Assembly (NCBI GenBank): GCA_029863385.1
Contig: JAOTVU010000009.1
Location: 1 to 53,324 of the forward strand
Direction of reading: 5' to 3'
DNA from: Acidimicrobiia bacterium
Lineage (GTDB): Bacteria > Actinomycetota > Acidimicrobiia > Acidimicrobiales > SZUA-35
DNA: 53,324 nucleotides
Under the pieces are notes generated by a model. The model was not told where the DNA came from, ran no database searches, and saw only the letters and a list, made by a program, of their open reading frames with translations. The number at the start of each line of letters is the position of its first letter. The first letter of the stretch is position 1. Of the stretch, positions 41,898 to 50,537 are shown one piece after another. A program made the translations under genes and the position numbers.

Positions 41898-43232
41898 TCA
41901 GTGGCCGACGGCGGCCGCGCCCTTTTCGCCGACCAGCTGCCCGGCGGTGAAACGTTCGAGGGCGAAGGGGGCGATGAGCTTGGGCGTCCGGCCGGTGGCG
42001 ATGCATTCGGCCATTTGTTCTCCCGACACGGGGCCGGCCTTGAACCCGTAGGTTCCCCAGCCGACGTCGCTGAGGAATCCCTCGACCGGCGTGAACCCCA
42101 TCACCGGTGAGTAGTCGGGGGTCATGTCGCACAGACCGGCCCACTGCCGGAGGAGCCGCATCTTGGAGATCCCCGGCATCAGTTCGAGCACGTGACCGGC
42201 GAGCTCCTCGGTGAAATCGAGGGAACCGCGCATGTCGTAGGTCGCGAACGGGTCGACCGAGGCTCCGAAGACCAACTCCCCCCGGTCGGTCTGGCTGACG
42301 TAGACGTGCAGCGAGCCGGAGACCACCACGGTGGGCAGGAACACTTTGACCGGTTCGGTCACCGCGGCCTGCAGCGGATGGGTGGTGATGGGCAGGCGCA
42401 CCCCCGCCATGGCCGCGATGAGCGAGGCCCAACCGGCGGTGGCGTTGAGCACGATCGGCGTGGCGATGTCTCCTCGGGTGGTGCGAACGCCCGTCACCCG
42501 GCCACCGCCGCCCCTGCCACTCTCACGTTCACCACCGACGACCACGATGTCGGTGACTTCGGTGTTCTGATGGATCTGCACGCCGAGGGCGTTGGCGGCT
42601 CGGGCATAGCCCCAGTTGACCGCGTCGTGGCGGATCGTGCCGCCAGGTGGGTGGTAGAGGGCGCCGAGGATCGGGTACCGGGTGTTGGCCGAGGTGTCGA
42701 GGCTGGGGGTGAGGGCCTTGATCTCGTCGGGCCCGATGACGTTGGAGTCGATGCCCTGGAGTTTGTTGACCTCGGCCCGCCAGCGCATGGTGCGGAGGGC
42801 GGAGTCGGTGTGGGCCAGGGTGAGGTGGCCCCGCTCGGAGAACATCACGTTGATGTTCAGGTCGCCGGCCATCGTGTTGTAGAGGGTGAGCGATCGGTCG
42901 TAGAAGGCCACCCCCTCCGGTGTGAGGTAGTTGGAGCGGACGATGGCGGTGTTGCGGCCGGATCCGCCGCCGCCGACATAACCCTTGTCGAGCACGGCGA
43001 CGTTCGTGATGCCGTGGTTGGCGGCCAGATAGTAGGCGGCGGCCAGGCCGTGCACACCGGCCCCGATGATCACCACGTCGTAACTCGACTTGAGTTCGTG
43101 ATCCCGCCAGGCCCGAGGCCACGATTCGCCCGTGATGCCCCGCTTGATCAGCCCGGCCGCCGAGTAGCGGGCCGACCCCGACACCGCAGACCGTCGACGA
43201 ATGCCCGTTGTGAGCATCCGCATCGTGGTCAT
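41898..43232 (-). CDS. soxB: Sarcosine oxidase, beta subunit
   Basis: A 444-residue FAD-dependent subunit of the DAO superfamily. 'YDVVIIGAGVHGLAAAYYLA' (about 51-70) binds FAD; 'GGTIRHDAVNWG' (His202) corresponds to the His that, from memory of the family, carries covalent FMN. 'LQAAVTEPVKVFLPTVV' and 'WAGLCDMTPDYSPVMG' are further signatures. It is the first gene of soxBDAG, with a GAAG-type ribosome site before ATG 43232. With the choline-sulfatase it suggests catabolism of choline/betaine-type osmolytes to glycine. Confidence 0.92.
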   Translation of the reverse strand: MTTMRMLTTGIRRRSAVSGSARYSAAGLIKRGITGESWPRAWRDHELKSSYDVVIIGAGVHGLAAAYYLAANHGITNVAVLDKGYVGGGGSGRNTAIVRSNYLTPEGVAFYDRSLTLYNTMAGDLNINVMFSERGHLTLAHTDSALRTMRWRAEVNKLQGIDSNVIGPDEIKALTPSLDTSANTRYPILGALYHPPGGTIRHDAVNWGYARAANALGVQIHQNTEVTDIVVVGGERESGRGGGGRVTGVRTTRGDIATPIVLNATAGWASLIAAMAGVRLPITTHPLQAAVTEPVKVFLPTVVVSGSLHVYVSQTDRGELVFGASVDPFATYDMRGSLDFTEELAGHVLELMPGISKMRLLRQWAGLCDMTPDYSPVMGFTPVEGFLSDVGWGTYGFKAGPVSGEQMAECIATGRTPKLIAPFALERFTAGQLVGEKGAAAVGH

Positions 43233-43523
43233 CGGCGCTTCTTCATCGAGGTCATGGCACGTGAGTATACTTTTGCCTCGACATGGGTGTCCGCCGCCTC
43301 GAGTAGGAACCGGGCACGGGGAACGGCCGACGGGGCGGCGTTCCCGTAGGGCAGGCGACCCAGCCGGCCGTGGTACGACCGGACTAGACGGCATCGACAG
43401 AGATGCCCGGTCCTCTTAATGAGTTCGGGCCAGGCGTCGATGTGAAGTCAGGGACTCGAATTCCCTCGAGAGCCCTGTGCGCGCAACACACCCACGCCCT
43501 TGAACCAACACTCCTCCGGACGA
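43233..43523. other. Intergenic region with hairpins, upstream of the TasA-like operon
   Basis: No convincing gene is seen. The soxB promoter must lie at the left end (AT-rich 'gagtatactttt' near 43262-43273). On the right, GGCATC (43390-43395) and GATGCC (43402-43407) form a perfect 6-bp stem with loop GACAGA, extended by GGAC/GTCC (43381-43384, 43410-43413). AGGGA-CTCGAAT-TCCCT at 43450-43466 is a second hairpin resembling a tRNA T-arm, but no acceptor stem or CCA can be matched. Because the following operon is c-di-GMP-linked, a regulatory RNA in this leader is possible but unproven. Confidence 0.4.
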
Positions 43524-46250
43524 ATGAGGCGGGGCCCGACCGACCCGACCTCCGATCCATTTGACGCCATCCCGGGCGGGGCGGTGTCTATCGGTCGCTT
43601 GGCGCGCCGCTACGTGACGGCGTTTCTGTGTCTGGCCCCGATCTATCTGGCGTGGCGCACGTCGACGGTCGGCGCCGGCTGGATCCTGGCGCTGTCGATG
43701 CCGTGGCTGTGGTCGGAGGCGTGGTCGGTGGCACAGATCCTGGCGCTCCGTCACGAGGTGGTCGGCCGTGGCGTCCGGCGAGCCCGAAGCCCCGACGGGG
43801 GGACGGACGGCGGCGAGGTCGAAGGCAGAGCGATCGACGGCAGGGCGATCAACGGCGGGGCGATCGACGGCGAACGTATCTCGGCCGACACCGATCTCGA
43901 AGTGGCGATCGTCGTCTCACCGTCCGCGACTGCGTTGGACGTCGAGCGTTCGATCGTCGGTCTGCACGCAACGGCTGAAATCGCCCGGATCACGGTGCTG
44001 GTGGCGGCAAACCGACGAAGCGAGCTGATCGAACTCAGTCGCCATTGGGGTGCGCTCGCGATCCGCCTGGTGACCATCGAGGACGGGGTCCCCGGCCGCG
44101 CCGTCGACCGCCTTGACCTGGTTCTGGACCACACCGAGTATCCGTGGGTTCTGTGGCTCGAGGCCGGCCAGGTTCCGATGCCGGACATGGTCGAGGGGAT
44201 CGAGAGCCGTCGGATCGCCGAACGCGTCGCCGTGAACCAGATCGCCGTCGGGCTGCTGAGCCCGCAGTCACTGATGCACGTCGACCGGATCGGCGATGAG
44301 CAGGCGCTGGAGCGACGGCTCGTCGGGCCGGCCCGGGCCGAGCGGGGCCTGGCCCCCTGGCACGGACCGGGTTCGCTGCTGAGGCGAGCGGCCTTCGTCA
44401 GCCGGCCCGTCTTCGACGATCCGAGCGCGTCGGTGCTGAGCCGCTACTCGGTCGACCTCAAGCGAGACGGCTGGCGCTTCGATTACGATCCCCGACCCCT
44501 GATCCGGGTGCCGGCCGCCGACTCGCTCCGGCCCTACCTGGCGGAACGACGGCAGCGGAGCCTGGCCGCTCTGGAGGAGCTCGGGCTCACCTGGACGATT
44601 CCCGATGTCTCGTGGCCCATCCGGCGAGCTGCGTTGGCTGCGGCTATGTCGACCACCCACGGACTGAGGCAGCTGGCAACGTTGGCCGTCCTCGGGCTCT
44701 GCCTGATCGTCGGTCGCCTGCCGGTGGCGGCCGACACTACCTCGGTGCTCGCCATGATGGCAGGCTTCTCGGCGGCGTCGATGCTGGCTCGTCGACTGCT
44801 CTCGGGCGGCACGATGGGCTTCGGCGACTGGGTCAAGAACGGGTGGCGCACGCTCGGAGCCGATGTTGCCGCCCTGACCCCACGATTCGACAAACCGCTG
44901 CAACTGCTGCATCCCGATCTGCGCATCGCCCACCGAGGATCGTTGGGTCGGATGCAGTATCTGACGCTGACGTTCGTGGTGTTCGAACTGGCGGTGATCG
45001 CCCGGGCCATGACCACGCTGTACCCGACCCCTCTTCCCTCGATGAGCCGCTGGGACGCGGCGGTGTTGCTCGTCGTGTCGGTCGGTGTGACGATGCCGCT
45101 CCTCGCCGTGCTCGGCGGTCTGGCCGGCGACCTGGGTCGGCGCCGGAGCCTCCGGGTCGAGCTCGAGACCGAGATCACCGTGGCCGCTGCCGCCGGCACC
45201 ACGCTCGACATCACGCCGGCGGGCCTGGGCGCCCTCGTCGAATCCGCCCCGCCGATTGGAACCTCCGTGACGTTCGAGCTCACGGTCCCCGGGGCCGGAG
45301 GCGCCGAGCGGCATATCGAGGCGAGCGGCACCATTCGTTCGGCAACACTGCACGATTCCGGTTCGGTGCGAGTCGGTCTCGAGTTCGACGACATGTACAT
45401 CCAGGACCGGATGGCGATCACCGAATACTGCGCGTTGGGACTGTCCAACACCCCCTCGTTCGGCGAGGACAGAGCGGATCACCTGTTGTCGGAGGTGTCG
45501 TTCGGTCAGCTGGCGATGGTCAGGGGCCTGGCCGCACTGTCGGTGCTCGCCGTCGCCGGTGCCGTGATGCTCGGGCCGCGGGCCGATTCGGTCGCCGCCA
45601 ACTCGGCGACGACCATTCCGCCGGTCCTCACCGCCACCGCCGGCGCGGCAGACGAGGTGGTGTCATCTCCCGAGCTGACCGTCCGCCTGCACACCGAGGG
45701 GTGGTCCGAACCTCTGGCGGTCAACGACGGGGGGCTGTTCGAGCGCGGGTCGAATCCGGACTCCTGGGACGGCCCCGTTCATGTCGAGGTTGCGCTCGGC
45801 GATGATCGCCATGTCGAGCTCCTGCCCGCCGACGGCAGAATCCGGCTGGCTGTTGTCGACCTGGCCGTCACCGATCCGGCGCTCACCGCATCCGTGGTCG
45901 GTCCCGGCGGCCACCGCCGGGCCGTGGCCACCGGTGACCTGTTGGTGCCGGGACCCTACGTCGTCGGTTGGGTGGTCGGCGACCTGGAGCCGAGGACTGC
46001 TGCCGTCCGGATCGACGGAGGTCAGATGCTGCGGATCGGTCCCGATGGTGTGACGGTGGTGGCGGCCCCGGAGATCGAGTCGGAGTCGGTCGAACCGTCG
46101 GAGACCCGGTCGACCGACGAGACCCCGTCAACCGGCGAATCGACATCGACCACCACCGAATCGACCGGGTCCGAGACCACGGTCTCGCCGACGACGGCCT
46201 CGCCGGATGTAAGCGACGACACCGAGTCGAGCGGAGGTGGCGCCCCGTGA
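43524..46250 (+). CDS. Degenerate BcsA-like GT2 protein with PilZ domain
   Basis: About 908 residues. Two N-terminal helices ('RYVTAFLCLAPIYLAW', 'GWILALSMPWLW') precede a region with the outline of a BcsA-type glycosyltransferase: 'VLWLEAGQVPMPDMVEGI' stands where a 'DADxxP' is expected and 'LKRDGWRFDYDPRPLIRVPAADSLRPYLAERRQRS' resembles the acceptor and Q(Q/R)xRW part. The catalytic acidic motifs and the QxxRW motif are not conserved, so it is probably inactive. More membrane helices follow, then a PilZ domain (about 537-640: 'RRRSLRVELE', 'LDITPAGLGALVE', 'GLEFDDM'), a c-di-GMP-binding fold. A helix near 665-685, an extracellular domain and a Ser/Thr/Glu-rich tail (about 855-908) complete it. 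ATG 43524 is preferred; TTG 43500 is possible. It is the first gene of the operon. Confidence 0.75.
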   Translation: MRRGPTDPTSDPFDAIPGGAVSIGRLARRYVTAFLCLAPIYLAWRTSTVGAGWILALSMPWLWSEAWSVAQILALRHEVVGRGVRRARSPDGGTDGGEVEGRAIDGRAINGGAIDGERISADTDLEVAIVVSPSATALDVERSIVGLHATAEIARITVLVAANRRSELIELSRHWGALAIRLVTIEDGVPGRAVDRLDLVLDHTEYPWVLWLEAGQVPMPDMVEGIESRRIAERVAVNQIAVGLLSPQSLMHVDRIGDEQALERRLVGPARAERGLAPWHGPGSLLRRAAFVSRPVFDDPSASVLSRYSVDLKRDGWRFDYDPRPLIRVPAADSLRPYLAERRQRSLAALEELGLTWTIPDVSWPIRRAALAAAMSTTHGLRQLATLAVLGLCLIVGRLPVAADTTSVLAMMAGFSAASMLARRLLSGGTMGFGDWVKNGWRTLGADVAALTPRFDKPLQLLHPDLRIAHRGSLGRMQYLTLTFVVFELAVIARAMTTLYPTPLPSMSRWDAAVLLVVSVGVTMPLLAVLGGLAGDLGRRRSLRVELETEITVAAAAGTTLDITPAGLGALVESAPPIGTSVTFELTVPGAGGAERHIEASGTIRSATLHDSGSVRVGLEFDDMYIQDRMAITEYCALGLSNTPSFGEDRADHLLSEVSFGQLAMVRGLAALSVLAVAGAVMLGPRADSVAANSATTIPPVLTATAGAADEVVSSPELTVRLHTEGWSEPLAVNDGGLFERGSNPDSWDGPVHVEVALGDDRHVELLPADGRIRLAVVDLAVTDPALTASVVGPGGHRRAVATGDLLVPGPYVVGWVVGDLEPRTAAVRIDGGQMLRIGPDGVTVVAAPEIESESVEPSETRSTDETPSTGESTSTTTESTGSETTVSPTTASPDVSDDTESSGGGAP

Positions 46251-46822
46251 CCGGAGTGTCCGTGTGGAGGCCAGCTGATGCCGGGCGAAGGCTGGTTGGA
46301 GCGATTGTGTTGGCGGCCGCCGTTGCGTTGGTGATCGGCGGTATACGGACCAGCCTGGCCGAGGTCACGGCCTCGACGTCGTCGACCGGGCTGTTCAGCG
46401 CCGGTTCGATCGAGCTCGAACAGGTCGGGGAGGGGGTCGAGCTGCTCTTCGACGAGGACCTTCTGTACCCGGGCGTGAAGGCGGACGCCTGCGTCGAGGT
46501 CGTCTACCGGGGCTCGGTTCCGGCCGACGTCCGCGTCTACGCCCAACCGCTCGGCGGCACGGGGCTCGACCAGTACATCCGCTTCGAACTCTGGACCAGC
46601 AATCGACCGTGCCCTGGAGGCGAGCCTGCCGGAGCGCCACTGTTCGGTGAGACGTTGCTCGACTTCTGGCAGACCCACGGCGACTACAGATCGGGCGTCG
46701 ATCTCGGTCGGCTCGAGCAAGATCAGACGGTGACGATGATGGCCCGGGCCGAGCTTTTCGATGACGCCGATGCGGCCGGGCGTTACACCGACTTCGCCAT
46801 CGTGGTGGAAGCCCGGCCATGA
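46247..46822 (+). CDS. TasA/camelysin-like secreted protein 1
   Basis: A 191-residue precursor with a hydrophobic signal ('LVGAIVLAAAVALVIGG') followed by 'TSLAEVTASTSSTGLFSAGSIELEQ', the segment typical of SipW-processed TasA/CalY proteins around and after the cleavage site. The mature part has 'YPGVKADACVEVVYRGSVPADVRVYAQPLGGTGLDQYIRFELW', a beta-sandwich pattern seen in this family, with two cysteines that could pair. The GTG overlaps the upstream stop (GTGA), with GGAGG 9 nt before it. The next gene, a SipW-type peptidase, overlaps by 4 nt. It is likely a matrix fibre or surface subunit. Confidence 0.75.
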   Translation: MTGVSVWRPADAGRRLVGAIVLAAAVALVIGGIRTSLAEVTASTSSTGLFSAGSIELEQVGEGVELLFDEDLLYPGVKADACVEVVYRGSVPADVRVYAQPLGGTGLDQYIRFELWTSNRPCPGGEPAGAPLFGETLLDFWQTHGDYRSGVDLGRLEQDQTVTMMARAELFDDADAAGRYTDFAIVVEARP

Positions 46823-49800
46823 CCGCCGCCCCCACGCCCGCCGACGTGGAGATCGCCGCCGACGTCCTGAGGGACAAGATCACCGACGACGACGTTCTGG
46901 AAGAGGAGGAACGTCGCCGCCTCGTTCTTGCCGTCGCCCCGGCCGTGGCGCTGGTCGCCTGGATCTTCGTCTATCTCATGGGCCTCCTCGGGCTCTGGGT
47001 GGCGCTGGTCTCCTTCGCCACCGGCTGGCATCCGGTGGTCATCACCAGCGGCTCGATGTCGCCGGTGCTGCGGATCGGCGACGTCGTCCTCGTCGAGGAC
47101 CCTCCGGAGGAGCTGCTCGGCCAGCGTTCGGTCATCACGTTCGAGCGCGACGGCGAGGTGATCACCCACCGCATCTTCGAGGTGGAGGCCAGGCAGGAGG
47201 TCTACATCACGAAGGGCGACGCCAATCCCAACCGCGACACCGACCCGGTTCCCGCCGATTCGGTCATCGGGGTCGCCCGGCTCGTCGTCCCGCTCATCGG
47301 ACTGCCACTGGTCTGGTATCAGACCGGCCAGACGGTTCCGCTCGCCGCGATGGGGATCCTCTCGTTGGTGGCCTTGGCGCTCGGCGGGGGCCGCACCAGG
47401 CAGGGGCTCGGGATCTTCCGCTCGACCATCATGGACGGCACCTCCGGGGTGGCCGATCAGGCGGTCCGGCGCGTCCGCATCCTGATCGCCGTCATGATCG
47501 CCAGCCAGTACATCATCGACGGCAGCCGCCTCACGATCGACGGGCTTCCGATCGCGCCGGGGACGATGCTGGTCGTGTCGCTGGTCTGGCTCGGAACGAC
47601 CAACTTCGTCTCGATCCGGTATCCCATCGACGACTATGGCTGGACGGTCTCGGTCGGGCAGCTGGTCGCCGACACCGTCCTGGTGGTGTTCCTGACCACG
47701 GCGACCGGAGGGTCCGGCATCGGCTGGGTGCTGACCGCCGTGCCGATCGTCGAGGCCGCGGTCCGGTTCAGGCTCGCCGGTGCCCTCGTCCACTGGATGG
47801 TGATGGCGATCGCCGCCATCCTCGGCCGGCTGTGGATGTTGGAGCGGATCGCGTCGTCGACGGCGTCGACCATCGACGAACTGGAGCAACTACTCGATCA
47901 GATGAGCGTACTCCTCCTGGTCATCGTCCCCGGTGCTTTCCTGGCCGAGCAGTTGATGGGCGACGTGCTCGTGCAGCGACGCGCCACCAAGGAAGCCGTC
48001 GACCGCGGTCGTCTCCTCGAGAACGTGGCCGAGGTGGGTCACGAGGTGACGAAGATCGGCTCAGCGCTGTTCGAGACGTTGACCACCTCTGCGGTCGAGC
48101 TCGGGTTCGACGTCGTCGACGTCTGGGCTCGGAACAGATACGGAACCTGGACACTGATCGACCTGGCCAGCAATCACCCGTCGCTCAGCCTTCCCGATCC
48201 GGGGTATCCGGGCAGTGGTCTTCGACACATCGATCTGGTGTATCCCGAGGTCATCGTCGACCATCGCGATCTCGATCAGGCCGAGTGGGAGGCGCTCGAC
48301 GAGAAGAGCATGGACCACCTTCTCCGGGTCACCCTCGCGTCGGGTGAGACGATGGTGGTACTGCGAGGGGCGGGAGCGGTCGGTACCGAACTCGACGGCG
48401 ACAAGATCGAGGCGCTGCGGCTGCTGTGTGGCCAGGCAGCGGTCGCCATTCACAACCAGGATCTCGTCGGTGAGCTTCAGAAACTGCATACCCAGCTCGA
48501 GCGTCAGGCCCTGCACGACACCCTCACCGAACTGCCCAATCGCGCCTACTTCCTGCGGGAGCTGAACCGTGAGCTCTCAGCGGAAGCCCGGGCGGCGCTC
48601 GCTCCCGATCGCAACAAGTGGGTGCTGTTCCTCGATCTCGACGGGTTCAAGCCGGTCAATGACAGACTCGGTCACGACGTCGGCGATGAGCTCTTGAGGG
48701 CCGTTGCCCGGCGACTGCTCGACGTCGTCGGAGCGTCCGGGCTGGTGGCCCGACTGGGAGGCGACGAGTTCACGGTTCTGCTTCCCGACGCCGACAAAGC
48801 GATGGCCAACGAGACCGCAGCCGCCATCCACCGGTCGCTGAGCGTTCCGATCACCCTCGGTCCCGACACGGTGCAGATCGGAACCTCGATCGGTCTGGCC
48901 GTCTACGAGACCGGTGTCGACACCAGCGAGTTGCTCCGCCGCGCCGACACCGCCATGTACGCCGCCAAACAATGGCGGGGACGGCTCTCCCACTACGACC
49001 CGTCGCTCGACGCGGCCGACGTGGCCCGACAGCGCCTCATGGACGACCTCGAACATGCACTGGACACCAACGGGCTCTCGCTCGTGTACCAGCCGCTGGT
49101 GTCGATCACCCGGCGGATGATCGTGGGGGCCGAGGTCCTGTTGCGGTGGGATCACCCTGAGCTGGGTCGGTTGAGCCCGGAGCTGGTGCTCGAAACCGCG
49201 GAGCGGTCCAATCGGGTCGGTCAGCTCAACCGGTGGATCATCGACAACGCCCTCCGAGAGCTGGGCATGTTGCCACTGCAGGCGGACGACGACTTCACGC
49301 TTGCCATCAACGCTTCGCCGGCCGAGTTGGAGTCGGAGGACCTGATCCCGAATCTGCGTCGGGCCCTGGCTGAGACCGGTCTGCCGCCGAACCGCCTGAT
49401 CGTCGAGCTGAGCGAGAGGATCGTAGCGGCCGGCGACGACCTGAGTGAGATAATCGGGCAACTCATCGAACTCGGCATCGTCCTGTCGCTCGACGACTTC
49501 GGGGAGGGCAAGACCTCGCTCGGCCACCTCCGCCGACTGCCGGTGCGCCAGCTCAAGCTCGATCGCGAACTCGTGCGCCAGGCCTGCAACAACGAGACCG
49601 ACCGGATCATCTTCCGGTCGGTGGTCGAGCTGGGACAGGGCCTCGGCCTCGAGGTGGTGGCCGAGGGTGTCGAAACGACCGAACAGATGAGGACCGTCGT
49701 CCAGTCGGGCGCCGAACTGGTACAGGGCTACGGGCTGTTCCGTCCGATGGGCATCGAGCAGCTCGCCCGACTGTTGCGGGTCGAGGGTCGAACCGTGGTC

Positions 49801-49938
49801 GCCGACCGACTCATGGTGACGGTGGCCCCGGTCCAGCCGACACGACCTCCCGCCCCGGTCAGGCCGACGCCGCCCCCCGCCCAGGTCAAATCGCCGCCCC
49901 TCGTGGTGGGTCAGGAGACGACGTGGCCAGACCGCTGA
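46819..49938 (+). CDS. SipW-type signal peptidase fused to GGDEF and EAL domains
   Basis: A 1039-residue membrane protein. Residues ~35-165 are a signal peptidase I of the SipW/archaeal-eukaryotic type: 'VVITSGSMSPVL' with nucleophile Ser79, 'EVITHRIFEV' with His117 in place of the bacterial Lys, and 'YITKGDANPNRD'. About seven more helices follow (170-400), then a GAF-like region (400-560). A GGDEF domain (about 565-735) keeps 'RLGGDEF' but has GASG where an inhibitory RxxD would be. The EAL domain (about 745-1000) keeps the key acidic residues: 'EVLLRW', 'LAINAS', 'VELSER', 'LDDFGEG', 'LKLDRE', 'AEGVET', 'VQGYGLFRPM'. So one protein combines precursor processing with c-di-GMP synthesis/breakdown. 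ATG overlaps the upstream stop. There are no stops or frame breaks across the fusion. Confidence 0.88.
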   Translation: MTAAPTPADVEIAADVLRDKITDDDVLEEEERRRLVLAVAPAVALVAWIFVYLMGLLGLWVALVSFATGWHPVVITSGSMSPVLRIGDVVLVEDPPEELLGQRSVITFERDGEVITHRIFEVEARQEVYITKGDANPNRDTDPVPADSVIGVARLVVPLIGLPLVWYQTGQTVPLAAMGILSLVALALGGGRTRQGLGIFRSTIMDGTSGVADQAVRRVRILIAVMIASQYIIDGSRLTIDGLPIAPGTMLVVSLVWLGTTNFVSIRYPIDDYGWTVSVGQLVADTVLVVFLTTATGGSGIGWVLTAVPIVEAAVRFRLAGALVHWMVMAIAAILGRLWMLERIASSTASTIDELEQLLDQMSVLLLVIVPGAFLAEQLMGDVLVQRRATKEAVDRGRLLENVAEVGHEVTKIGSALFETLTTSAVELGFDVVDVWARNRYGTWTLIDLASNHPSLSLPDPGYPGSGLRHIDLVYPEVIVDHRDLDQAEWEALDEKSMDHLLRVTLASGETMVVLRGAGAVGTELDGDKIEALRLLCGQAAVAIHNQDLVGELQKLHTQLERQALHDTLTELPNRAYFLRELNRELSAEARAALAPDRNKWVLFLDLDGFKPVNDRLGHDVGDELLRAVARRLLDVVGASGLVARLGGDEFTVLLPDADKAMANETAAAIHRSLSVPITLGPDTVQIGTSIGLAVYETGVDTSELLRRADTAMYAAKQWRGRLSHYDPSLDAADVARQRLMDDLEHALDTNGLSLVYQPLVSITRRMIVGAEVLLRWDHPELGRLSPELVLETAERSNRVGQLNRWIIDNALRELGMLPLQADDDFTLAINASPAELESEDLIPNLRRALAETGLPPNRLIVELSERIVAAGDDLSEIIGQLIELGIVLSLDDFGEGKTSLGHLRRLPVRQLKLDRELVRQACNNETDRIIFRSVVELGQGLGLEVVAEGVETTEQMRTVVQSGAELVQGYGLFRPMGIEQLARLLRVEGRTVVADRLMVTVAPVQPTRPPAPVRPTPPPAQVKSPPLVVGQETTWPDR

Positions 49939-50537
49939 CCATCGAAGACTTCGGGCAGGACAACCGTAAGAACGACTCCGATGAGCGGCGCTGGGTGACC
50001 CTGGCCACCGCCCGGGCGTTCGCCGCCGCCATGTCGGTGCTGGCCATCGCCACCTTCGTCGTGAACCGGTCGGCCACGGCGCTCACCGTCGACGGAGCCG
50101 TGAACGCCGCCGAGGTGGCGTCGGGAACGATCGAACTCACCGATGACGACAACGGTCGCTCGCTGTTCGATCTGGCCGACATGGTTCCCGGCCGCGCCAG
50201 CAGTCAGTGCATCACCATCCGCTACGACGGCTCGATCGTGCCGGTCGAGCTGGCGCTCCAGGCCGAGGTGAAGGGCGACCTCGGTCCCTATCTCGATGTG
50301 CAGGTCGAACAGGGTACGGCCGGCGGCTTCGAGGATTGCGATCGGTTCCGTTCCGAGAAGGTCGTCTACAACGGAACACTCGCCCGGATGGCGGCCAGGG
50401 ATCGGATCGACCTCGAACGCATCCTGAACCAGGGGGAAGCCCGGGTCTACCGATTCCGGTTCACCCTTCAGGACACCAACGAGGCCCTCGGCCGGGCCGC
50501 CACCGTCGGTTTCGTCTGGGAGGTGAAGCCGGCATGA
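49923..50537 (+). CDS. TasA/camelysin-like secreted protein 2
   Basis: A 204-residue precursor. A long charged N-region is followed by a hydrophobic segment ('AFAAAMSVLAIATFVV'), then 'VNAAEVASGTIELTDDDNGRSLFDLADMVPGRASSQCITIRYDGS', which has the SGT-x-L-x-DDD-x-G and 'M(V/A)PG' features of TasA/camelysin-like SipW substrates. Cysteines in 'SQCITI' and 'FEDCDRF' may form a disulfide. The GTG start overlaps the end of the peptidase-GGDEF-EAL gene by 16 nt. The stop overlaps the next gene (ATGA). Confidence 0.78.
   Translation: MARPLTIEDFGQDNRKNDSDERRWVTLATARAFAAAMSVLAIATFVVNRSATALTVDGAVNAAEVASGTIELTDDDNGRSLFDLADMVPGRASSQCITIRYDGSIVPVELALQAEVKGDLGPYLDVQVEQGTAGGFEDCDRFRSEKVVYNGTLARMAARDRIDLERILNQGEARVYRFRFTLQDTNEALGRAATVGFVWEVKPA

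Noticed and set aside
41854..42432. Long N-terminal extension of SoxD
   Set aside because: It is read inside soxB in another frame; the real protein starts at the conserved 'MLLVPCPHC'.
34466..43232. Large plus-strand open frames opposite the oxidoreductase and sox genes
   Set aside because: They are antisense frames produced by high third-position GC; compositions rich in Arg/His/Gly without domains.
43416..43500. tRNA (including a tRNA-Sec) suggested by a T-arm-like hairpin near 43450-43466
   Set aside because: The loop lacks canonical T54, and no matching acceptor stem, D-arm, anticodon arm or CCA could be paired on either strand.
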